From: Rhodospirillales bacterium
Lineage (GTDB): Bacteria > Pseudomonadota > Alphaproteobacteria > Rhodospirillales > JADHTD01
Reading direction: 5' to 3'
Length of the DNA: 22,008 nt
Assembly: GCA_016776525.1 (NCBI GenBank)
Contig: JADHTD010000009.1
Coordinates: 1-22,008 of the forward strand
Position numbers and translations under genes: made by a program. This document shows positions 14,563 to 20,023 of the stretch, piece by piece. The notes under the pieces are model-generated. The model worked only from the letters and a program-made list of their open reading frames with translations, was not told the DNA's origin and ran no database searches. Each line of letters begins with the position of its first letter. The first letter of the stretch is position 1.

Positions 14563-14937
14563 ATGAAAAACCGTTTTGACCTTCAGCACATGCCGACGGA
14601 AATCCGCCTCAAACAGGAAGAGAAAATCCTCGAGGTGGACTTCGATGACGGCAGCTCCTTCCAACTGCCCGCCGAACTGCTGCGGGTGGAAAGCCCGTCG
14701 GCGGAAGTCCAGGGCCACAGCCCGGCGGAAAAGAAAATTATCGGCGGCCGCCGCCATGTCGGCATCCTCAGCGTCGAAGCGGTCGGCAACTACGCCGTCA
14801 AAATCGCTTTCGACGACCTGCACGACACCGGCCTTTATTCGTGGGATCTGCTGTATGATTTCGGCCGCCGTCAGGATGAAATCTGGCAGACTTACCTGCA
14901 AAACCTGGAAGCCGAAGGGCTTTCTAGGGATCCTTAA
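14563..14937 (+). CDS. DUF971 protein (gamma-butyrobetaine hydroxylase-like N-terminal domain)
   Basis: The product is 124 residues and matches the DUF971 / GBBH-like N-terminal domain. The protein moves from a short beta-strand start (PTEIRLKQEEKILEVDFDDG) to LPAELLRVESPSAEVQGH. VGILSVEAVGNYAVKIAFDD and the conserved TGLYSWDLLYDFGRRQDEIW end follow. The domain is related to the small metal-binding module found before the oxygenase domain of gamma-butyrobetaine hydroxylase, and is also found near iron-sulfur genes. On its own its function is unknown. AGGA lies nine bases before the ATG. It is the last gene of the cnoX run, and a hairpin follows its stop directly. Confidence 0.9.
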   Translation: MKNRFDLQHMPTEIRLKQEEKILEVDFDDGSSFQLPAELLRVESPSAEVQGHSPAEKKIIGGRRHVGILSVEAVGNYAVKIAFDDLHDTGLYSWDLLYDFGRRQDEIWQTYLQNLEAEGLSRDP

Positions 14938-14942
14938 AGATT

Positions 14943-14975
14943 AATTTCAGATTCAGGCCCTAACTCTCTGAAATT
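14943..14975. terminator. bidirectional terminator hairpin between DUF971 and the ubiH-like gene
   Basis: AATTTCAGA (14943-14951) and TCTGAAATT (14967-14975) pair perfectly over nine bases with a 15-base loop. The hairpin fills the 48-base gap between two convergent stops. The stem is AT rich and the flanks contain short T/A runs, so both transcripts could end here. The stem is weak in GC, so Rho-dependent help is possible. Confidence 0.5.
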
Positions 14976-14985
14976 CAAGATAATT

Positions 14986-16212
14986 TTACAGCTGGCGGCC
15001 CTGCATAAGGCGCGGCAGCTCGCCGGCCAGGCCCATGGCATGGCGCATGAAGAGCTTTTTCAGGGGCGGCAGCCGGTTAACCGCCGCCAGGCCTAAGTCC
15101 CGGGCCAGGGAAATGGGGCGGATATTATTTGAAAACAACCTGTTAAGGCCGTCCGTTAAAGCCAGCATCAAGGTATTGTCGAAACGCCGCCAGCGGCTGT
15201 ACTTGTTGAGAACGACAGCCGACCCCAGGTCAAGGCCGAGGCGGTGGGCGTCGATCAGCACCTCGGCCAGGGCCGCCACATCCCGCAGTCCCATATTGAG
15301 GCCTTGCCCGGCGATCGGGTGCATGCCGTGATCGGCGTCTCCGACCAGGGCCAGACGCCGGCAAACAGCGGTTTCCGCCTGTTGCAACGTCAGCGGATAG
15401 GCCCAACGGCCGCCGGCAAGATCGATTGCGCCCAGAAAGTCGCCGAACCGGCGGCCCAGTTCGGCCAGAAATTCCGCCTCATCCAGGGCCATAATGGCCG
15501 CCGCCAGGTCTTCCCGTTCCGTCCAAACGATCGACGAGCGGTTGCCCCGGAGCGGTAAAATGGCAAAGGGTCCGCCCGGCAGGAAACGTTCATGGGCGAT
15601 ATTCAGGTGTGGTTTTTCGTGTTCGACGGTGCAAACGATGCCGGTCTGCCGATAGGACCACTTCATAAGGCCGATGGCGGCCTCCTCGCGGACCTGCGAG
15701 CCCCGTCCGTCGGCTCCCACCACCAGACGGGCCTTAATCGTCTCGCCGTTGCTGATTTCCGCTGTGACGCCGCTCTGCGAACGGTCCAGGCTCAGTAGGC
15801 GGGCCGGGGCCAGCAGGTGCAGGCGGTCCAGGGCCTGCATGCGGTGGTAGAGGGCCTGCCGCGTCGTGCGGTTTTCGACCATGAAACCAAACGGCTCGTC
15901 TCCCGTATCCCGGTGGTCGTAGTGCAGAAAGTAAAGCGATTGGCCGTCGGAAACGCGAATGTCTTCGATCGGCGCCGCCTGACCGGCCATCAACGGCCAC
16001 AAGCCGATGCCGTCCAGGGCCCGCTGGGAAGCCAGGGCAATGGCTGAAGCGCGGCCGTCGAAGGCAGCGTCCAGTCCGGCTGTCGGGTCGCCGGCATCGA
16101 CCACCGTCACCGACAGCCCCGCCCCGGCCAGGGCACAAGCCAACGTGCCGCCGACCAAGCCGCCGCCGATGATCAGAATGTCGCTGTTGAGCCGGCCGCT
16201 TTTGGCAGAAAT
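14986..16212 (-). CDS. UbiH/UbiF/COQ6-family FAD-dependent aromatic hydroxylase (ubiquinone synthesis)
   Basis: The enzyme is a class A flavoprotein monooxygenase that hydroxylates the quinone ring during ubiquinone synthesis. The FAD-binding IIGGGLVGG lies close to the N-terminus, the GADGRGSQVR motif in mid-protein, and the second FAD motif is ALVGDADHGMHPIAGQGLN. With the start proposed here it has 408 residues, the usual size. An in-frame ATG at 16272 would add 20 unlike residues and has no ribosome site. The preferred start is an ATT codon at 16212, because a perfect AGGAGG (16220-16225 on the complement) lies 7 bases before it and the family N-terminus begins there. Which ring position it hydroxylates (UbiH, UbiF, UbiL or UbiM type) cannot be told. 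The gene is divergent from glnK and convergent with the cnoX run. Confidence 0.9.
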   Translation of the reverse strand: MSAKSGRLNSDILIIGGGLVGGTLACALAGAGLSVTVVDAGDPTAGLDAAFDGRASAIALASQRALDGIGLWPLMAGQAAPIEDIRVSDGQSLYFLHYDHRDTGDEPFGFMVENRTTRQALYHRMQALDRLHLLAPARLLSLDRSQSGVTAEISNGETIKARLVVGADGRGSQVREEAAIGLMKWSYRQTGIVCTVEHEKPHLNIAHERFLPGGPFAILPLRGNRSSIVWTEREDLAAAIMALDEAEFLAELGRRFGDFLGAIDLAGGRWAYPLTLQQAETAVCRRLALVGDADHGMHPIAGQGLNMGLRDVAALAEVLIDAHRLGLDLGSAVVLNKYSRWRRFDNTLMLALTDGLNRLFSNNIRPISLARDLGLAAVNRLPPLKKLFMRHAMGLAGELPRLMQGRQL

Positions 16213-16225
16213 AGCCGTTCCTCCT
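16213..16225 (-). promoter_or_regulatory. strong ribosome binding site positioned for an ATT start
   Basis: AGGAGG occupies 16220-16225 (complement), with the seven bases AACGGCT before an ATT codon. No ATG, GTG or TTG lies in frame within the normal window downstream of it. A G5/C5 stem at 16234-16252 lies just upstream, in what would otherwise be the coding sequence of an N-terminal extension. Confidence 0.6.
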
Positions 16226-16294
16226 GCAAATCCAGGGGGTTGCGCCCCCCCTAAAACAATCCGGCCTACCATGAATTGGGATAGGGAGCCGAGT

Positions 16295-16315
16295 CCAGGG
16301 GTATTTTAACCCTGG
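16295..16315. promoter_or_regulatory. dyad CCAGGG-N9-CCCTGG in the ubiH-like/glnK divergent region
   Basis: CCAGGG at 16295-16300 and CCCTGG at 16310-16315 are inverted repeats; one more flanking pair (T16294/A16316) extends the stem to seven. It lies about 85-100 bases upstream of the proposed ubiH start and could be a leader hairpin or an operator. Confidence 0.4.
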
Positions 16316-16319
16316 ATAA

Positions 16320-16365
16320 GCCTAAAATATAGGCATATTATAAATCATGATTAATTTTTAGGCAT
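16320..16365. promoter_or_regulatory. AT-rich divergent control region with GCCTA/TAGGC dyad and candidate ubiH promoter
   Basis: GCCTA-AAATA-TAGGC (16320-16334) is a perfect 15-base dyad, and a further TAGGCAT occurs at 16349-16355. On the minus strand a perfect TATAAT (complement of 16337-16342) lies 17 bases from a weak -35-like ATGCCT. It may be the promoter of the ubiH-like gene, overlapped by the dyad. The whole 317-base gap 16273-16589 holds no gene. It contains this block, the CCAGGG dyad, the sigma-54 promoter and the glnK leader. Confidence 0.4.
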
Positions 16366-16453
16366 TTACAGGGGCTGGACAGACTGCAATACAACCTGAA
16401 TACATGCCTTTAACCTATTGAAAATACAGTATAAATATTGCCAATTTCCGACT

Positions 16454-16470
16454 CTGGCACGGTTCTTGAG
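16454..16470 (+). promoter_or_regulatory. sigma-54 promoter of glnK-amtB
   Basis: CTGGCACGGTTCTTGAG matches the -24/-12 pattern TGGCAC-N5-TTGC with GG and TTG correctly spaced; the base after TTG is A rather than C. It lies about 120 bases before glnK, and the same 15-base core recurs before the second amtB. Sigma-54 dependence implies an NtrC-type activator, but I find no clear NtrC site upstream of this copy. Confidence 0.8.
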
Positions 16471-16589
16471 ATAGTAGATGCACGAGGCGCGGCAGGTGCG
16501 GCGTCTTTAAGAATTAACCGGGCCGGCCTGTCCACAAGATCTTTGAAGCACAGCAGTCGGGCGGCCCCTAAACATAAGGATTGAGGACC

Positions 16590-16928
16590 ATGAAGCTGAT
16601 TATGGCAGTCATCAAGCCCTTCCGGCTTGACGAGGTGCGGGAAGCCCTGACGCCGCTGGGCGTCGAAGGCATGACCGTCAGCGAAGTCAAGGGATTCGGC
16701 CGCCAAAAGGGTCAGGCAGAAATCTACCGGGGCGCCGAATACACCGTAAGCTTTCTACCGAAAGTGAAGATTGAAATCGCCGTCAAGGAAGACATCGCCG
16801 AAAGCGTTATCGAAGCCATCAAGTCGTCGGCCCAGACCGGGAAAATCGGCGACGGCAAGATTTTTGTTTACGACCTCAACAAGGTTGTCCGCATCCGCAC
16901 CGGTGAAACCGATGCAGAAGCACTTTAA
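16590..16928 (+). CDS. glnK: PII nitrogen regulatory protein GlnK
   Basis: The product has 112 residues, the canonical PII length. PII proteins are cytoplasmic trimers that read 2-oxoglutarate and ATP/ADP and control AmtB, the NtrB/NtrC system and other targets. The T-loop carries the uridylylation tyrosine at exactly position 51 in YRGAEY. The C-terminal signature TGKIGDGKIFVYDL is present, with the family lysine and glycine residues. The ATG at 16590 is chosen, with GAGGA close upstream, because MKLIMAVIKPF is the standard N-terminus; an in-frame TTG at 16581 is unlikely. It is 13 bases upstream of amtB, whose ribosome site overlaps the glnK stop. Linkage to amtB identifies it as GlnK rather than GlnB. 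Nitrogen-limited expression is implied by the sigma-54 promoter. Confidence 0.96.
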   Translation: MKLIMAVIKPFRLDEVREALTPLGVEGMTVSEVKGFGRQKGQAEIYRGAEYTVSFLPKVKIEIAVKEDIAESVIEAIKSSAQTGKIGDGKIFVYDLNKVVRIRTGETDAEAL

Positions 16929-16941
16929 GGAGATCAAACAA

Positions 16942-18243
16942 ATGATTGTAACAAAAAAACTTTTTAAGCCATTCGCCTTGGGTGCCCTGGCTGTGCTGGC
17001 AACCACCGGGTCGGCGCTGGCCGCAGAAGCCAAGCTGGACACGGGCGATACCGCCTGGATGCTGACCTCGACGGCCCTGGTGCTGATGATGACCATTCCC
17101 GGCTTGGCGCTTTTTTACGGCGGCATGGTGCGCAAGAAAAACGTGCTGGCCACCGTCATGCAGAGTTTCGCCATCACCTGCCTGATGACCGTTTTGTGGA
17201 TGGTCATCGGCTATTCCCTGGCCTTCACCGACGGCGGCGCGCTGAACGCCTATGTCGGCGGCCTTGATAAGCTGTTCCTGTCGGGCCTCACCGTTGACTC
17301 GCTGTCCGGCACCATTCCGGAATCCGTGTTCATGGTCTTCCAGATGACCTTCGCCATTATCACCCCGGCGCTGATCACCGGTGCCTTCGCCGACCGCATG
17401 AAGTTCTCCTCCATGTTGGTCTTCCTCGGCGCCTGGATGATCATCGTCTATGCGCCGATCACCCATTGGGTGTGGGGCGGCGGTTTCCTCGCCGATGACG
17501 GCGTGCTCGATTTCGCAGGCGGCACCGTCGTTCACATTAATGCCGGTATTGCCGGTCTGGTCGCCGCCATCGTGCTCGGCAAGCGTAAGGGCTACGGTAC
17601 CGAATACATGGCGCCGCACAACCTGGTGCTGAGCGTTATCGGCGCCTCCCTGCTGTGGGTCGGCTGGTTCGGCTTCAACGCCGGTTCGGCGGTTGCCGCC
17701 AACGGCACTGCCGGCATGGCTATGGCCGTCACCCAGATCTGCACCGCCGCGGCGGCGCTGGCTTGGATGTTCGCCGAGTGGATGTACCGGGGCAAGCCGA
17801 GCGTGCTGGGTATCGTTTCCGGCGCCGTCGGCGGTCTCGTCGTCATTACCCCGGCGGCCGGTTTCGTCAGCCCGCAAGGCGCCCTGATCATGGGCATCGT
17901 CGGCGGCGTGGCGTGCTTCTGGGGGGCCACCATCCTCAAGAACGCCATGGGCTACGATGACAGCCTCGACGCCTTTGGCGTACACGGCATCGGCGGCATC
18001 GTCGGCGCCCTGCTGACCGGCGTCTTCGCCGTCGAAGCCATCGGCGGCGCGCCGGGTCTGTTGGAGGGCAACGCCGGCCAGGTGCTGGTGCAGCTGGAAG
18101 GCATCGGCGCCACCATCGCTTACAGCGCCATCGCCACCTTCATTATCCTGAAAGTGGTCGGGGCGGTGATGGGCCTCCGGGTCGATGACGAGACCGAAGT
18201 CGCCGGCCTCGACATCACCCTGCACGGCGAAACCGTCCAGTAA
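16942..18243 (+). CDS. amtB: ammonium channel AmtB (copy 1, with signal sequence)
   Basis: The product is 433 residues, an inner-membrane trimeric channel that conducts ammonium/ammonia and is gated by GlnK. Residues 1-28 form a signal peptide (basic KK start, hydrophobic core, GSALA-A cleavage region); eleven membrane helices follow. The E. coli functional residues are all recognisable with a +30 offset: the phenylalanine gate in VFQMTFA (F137) and GFNAG (F245), W178 in HWVWGGG, D190, and the twin pore histidines H198 (VVHINAG) and H348 (GVHGIGG). AAGGAG overlaps the glnK TAA and lies nine bases before the ATG at 16942; the frame extends upstream inside glnK but that is not coding. The C-terminal tail (DDETEVAGLDITLHGE) is the GlnK-contact region. 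Confidence 0.97.
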   Translation: MIVTKKLFKPFALGALAVLATTGSALAAEAKLDTGDTAWMLTSTALVLMMTIPGLALFYGGMVRKKNVLATVMQSFAITCLMTVLWMVIGYSLAFTDGGALNAYVGGLDKLFLSGLTVDSLSGTIPESVFMVFQMTFAIITPALITGAFADRMKFSSMLVFLGAWMIIVYAPITHWVWGGGFLADDGVLDFAGGTVVHINAGIAGLVAAIVLGKRKGYGTEYMAPHNLVLSVIGASLLWVGWFGFNAGSAVAANGTAGMAMAVTQICTAAAALAWMFAEWMYRGKPSVLGIVSGAVGGLVVITPAAGFVSPQGALIMGIVGGVACFWGATILKNAMGYDDSLDAFGVHGIGGIVGALLTGVFAVEAIGGAPGLLEGNAGQVLVQLEGIGATIAYSAIATFIILKVVGAVMGLRVDDETEVAGLDITLHGETVQ

Positions 18244-18248
18244 GCATC

Positions 18249-18288
18249 ATGGGAGCTTGGCACCAATGGGTTGGGGTCAAGCTCCCAT
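18249..18288. repeat. inverted pair of stop-adjacent repeat cores after amtB-1 (hairpin)
   Basis: ATGGGAGCTTG (18249-18259) and CAAGCTCCCAT (18278-18288) pair perfectly over eleven bases. Read on the minus strand, the right half reproduces the repeat core GGGAGCTTGACCCCAACCCA exactly; the left half is a degraded core. It starts five bases after the amtB-1 stop. An A run rather than a T run follows on the plus strand. Confidence 0.75.
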
Positions 18289-18304
18289 AAAAAAACAAGT
18301 GTCG

Positions 18305-18329
18305 GCCGGAGGGTCCAGCCCCCTCCGGC
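18305..18329. repeat. GC-rich hairpin upstream of the amtB-1 terminator
   Basis: GCCGGAGGG (18305-18313) pairs with CCCTCCGGC (18321-18329) over nine bases with a 7-base loop. It is the second of three consecutive hairpins between the two amtB genes. Confidence 0.6.
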
Positions 18330-18338
18330 GGCTCCCCC

Positions 18339-18371
18339 GGGTTGGAAGGTTTCGGCCTTCCAACCCTTTTT
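18339..18371 (+). terminator. intrinsic terminator of glnK-amtB-1
   Basis: GGGTTGGAAGG (18339-18349) pairs perfectly with CCTTCCAACCC (18356-18366) around the loop TTTCGG, followed by TTTTT at 18367-18371 and a further T8 run near 18379-18386. This is a textbook Rho-independent terminator and separates the two amtB transcription units. Confidence 0.9.
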
Positions 18372-18404
18372 ACTGCCTTTTTTTTGGGCGAATTTTCCAC
18401 TGTT

Positions 18405-18419
18405 GCTTAAATAATGTGC
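18405..18419 (+). promoter_or_regulatory. weak NtrC-like site upstream of amtB-2
   Basis: GCTT-N7-GTGC has the 4-7-4 spacing of the NtrC consensus GCAC-N7-GTGC, with one half-site perfect and the other at two of four. It lies about 90-105 bases upstream of the sigma-54 -24 element, a usual enhancer distance. Apart from the hairpins, this candidate and the promoter, I see nothing else in the 405-base gap 18244-18648. Confidence 0.3.
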
Positions 18420-18507
18420 TGTCCGGACGGGCGGCGGACCCCTGGAAAGTCCCTGCCCTGGCCGGTTTTTCCTTCTACTACAGGCCTCTAAGTGCCAATC
18501 CCTGGGA

Positions 18508-18524
18508 CTGGCACGGTTCTTGTG
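18508..18524 (+). promoter_or_regulatory. sigma-54 promoter of amtB-2
   Basis: CTGGCACGGTTCTTGTG shares the 15-base core CTGGCACGGTTCTTG with the glnK promoter and lies at a similar distance (about 125 bases) from its start codon. GTGCCA at 18492-18497 forms an inverted repeat with TGGCAC of the -24 element, and TGCCAAT occurs at the same distance upstream in both promoters. Confidence 0.8.
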
Positions 18525-18648
18525 AGGGGGGATGTTAGTTCGCGTCGTTTCGTGCGGAGCCGGTATCTATGGCTGGTCCGGTTTCGCGGCACGGATTTTT
18601 TGATAAACGGGCCGCCAACGGTCCACACATATTAGGGGGAGCCCGACC

Positions 18649-19869
18649 ATGCTCAGCGACGGTAATACTGCCTGGATACTTACTTCGACGGCCCTGGTGT
18701 TGTTTATGACCCTGCCCGGACTGGCCCTTTTTTACGGCGGCCTGGTGCATAATAAAAATATCATTTCCGTGCTCATGCACTGTTTCGCCATCGCCTGCAT
18801 GGTCTCGGTGCTGTGGCTGGCCGGTGTCTATAGCCTGGCTTTCGGCGACGGCGGGGCGGCCAATGCCTGGATCGGCAGCCTGGATAAAGCCTTCCTGGCC
18901 GGAGTCGGCACCGATACCCTGTCGGGCAATATCCCCGAAACGGTCTTTTTCATGTTCCAGATGACCTTTGCCATCATTACCCCGGCATTGATCGTCGGCG
19001 CCTATGTGGAACGCATCAAATTTACCGCTGTCATGCTGTTTTCCGGCCTCTGGCTGATCCTCGTCTATGCCCCGGTTGCCCACTGGGTGTGGGGCGGCGG
19101 CTGGCTGGCCGAGATGGGCGTGCAGGATTTCGCCGGCGGCTTGGTCGTGCATCTGACCTGCGGCGTCTCGGCGATCGTTGCCGCTCTTGTGCTGGGTAAG
19201 CGCACCGGCTTCCCCCGCGACATCAAGCCGCCGCACAGCCCGGTGCTGGTGATGATCGGCGCCTCCATGCTGTGGGTCGGCTGGTACGGCTTTAACGCCG
19301 GCAGCGCGCTGGCCGCCGACGGCGCCGCCGGCATGGCGATGACCGTCACCCACATTTCGGCGGCGACCGCAGCCTGTGTCTGGATCATCATCGAATCGAT
19401 CAAATACGGCAAACCGACCCTGGTCGGCATCGCCACCGGCGCCATTGCCGGGCTGGCCACCATCACCCCGGCTTCCGGTTTCGTCGGGCCCAGCGGCGGC
19501 TTCATTATCGGCCTGGTCGCCGGCACCATCTGTTTCTACGCGGTCAACCTGATCCGCGGCAAAATGCAGATCGACGATTCCCTGGACGTGCTGGCCGTGC
19601 ACGGCGTCGGCGGCCTGACCGGCATCCTGCTGACCGCTTTCCTGGGCGCCAAGTCCCTCGGCGGCCTCGGCCTGTCGGAAAATACCATCGGCGGCCAGTT
19701 CGTGGTACAGCTGACCGGCGCCGCCGCCACCCTGGTGTGGACAGCGGTCGTCACCTACATTCTGTTGATCGTGGTCCGTGCCCTGGTCGGCCTCAGGGTT
19801 TCCCAGGAAGAGGAAATCGAAGGCCTCGACCTCAACACCCACGGCGAGAAGGGCTACGACTTTACCTGA
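18649..19869 (+). CDS. amtB: ammonium channel AmtB (copy 2, no signal sequence)
   Basis: The product is 406 residues and a second AmtB/Mep/Rh channel. It starts directly at the outside face of the first mature helix (MLSDGNTAWILTS) and lacks the cleavable leader of copy 1. Its residue numbers coincide with mature E. coli AmtB: F107, W148 (HWVWGGG), D160, H168 (VVHLTCG), W212, F215 and H318 (AVHGVGG), so it should be a working channel. Helix order and the C-terminal EEEIEGLDLNTHGE tail match copy 1. A strong GGGGGAG ribosome site precedes the ATG. It has its own sigma-54 promoter and terminator and no PII gene of its own, so the single GlnK may serve both. It is clearly diverged from copy 1, so the duplication is not recent. 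Confidence 0.96.
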   Translation: MLSDGNTAWILTSTALVLFMTLPGLALFYGGLVHNKNIISVLMHCFAIACMVSVLWLAGVYSLAFGDGGAANAWIGSLDKAFLAGVGTDTLSGNIPETVFFMFQMTFAIITPALIVGAYVERIKFTAVMLFSGLWLILVYAPVAHWVWGGGWLAEMGVQDFAGGLVVHLTCGVSAIVAALVLGKRTGFPRDIKPPHSPVLVMIGASMLWVGWYGFNAGSALAADGAAGMAMTVTHISAATAACVWIIIESIKYGKPTLVGIATGAIAGLATITPASGFVGPSGGFIIGLVAGTICFYAVNLIRGKMQIDDSLDVLAVHGVGGLTGILLTAFLGAKSLGGLGLSENTIGGQFVVQLTGAAATLVWTAVVTYILLIVVRALVGLRVSQEEEIEGLDLNTHGEKGYDFT

Positions 19870-19908
19870 TTACGGGAGCTTGACCCCAACCCAGCCGCAC
19901 CTGGGATA
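19870..19908 (+). repeat. stop-adjacent 39-bp repeat, copy 4 (after amtB-2)
   Basis: The copy begins at the base directly after the amtB-2 TGA. It holds the full core and the most regular distal end, where CCCAG (19890-19894) pairs with CTGGG (19901-19905) around six bases. Confidence 0.8.
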
Positions 19909-19920
19909 TTCACTACAAAG

Positions 19921-19954
19921 AACCGTTCCGGACAGCCGTCCGGGGCGGTTTTTT
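19921..19954 (+). terminator. intrinsic terminator of amtB-2
   Basis: AACCGTTCCGGAC (19921-19933) pairs with GTCCGGGGCGGTT (19938-19950), two U-G pairs included, giving 13 continuous pairs around the loop AGCC. The T run spans 19949-19954. The strength is high. Confidence 0.9.
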
Positions 19955-19958
19955 ATTT

Positions 19959-19982
19959 GAACAGAACGCCGAACAGAACGCC
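19959..19982. repeat. 12-bp tandem duplication before the aminotransferase gene
   Basis: GAACAGAACGCC occurs twice in a row, perfectly, at 19959-19970 and 19971-19982. It lies 41 bases before the aminotransferase start. It could be a slippage product or part of the promoter. Confidence 0.7.
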
Positions 19983-20023
19983 TTACTTGTCGGGCAGCCG
20001 CCCTGCGGCTAGTATCCCGCGCC

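Noticed and set aside
16479..16499. TGCAC ... GTGC dyad between the sigma-54 promoter and glnK
   Set aside because: The spacer is 12 bases instead of 7 and it lies downstream of the promoter, so it is not a credible NtrC enhancer.
18535..19842. 435-codon minus-strand open frame opposite amtB-2
   Set aside because: It mirrors conserved amtB coding sequence; a similar long mirror frame exists opposite amtB-1, as expected for biased codon use.
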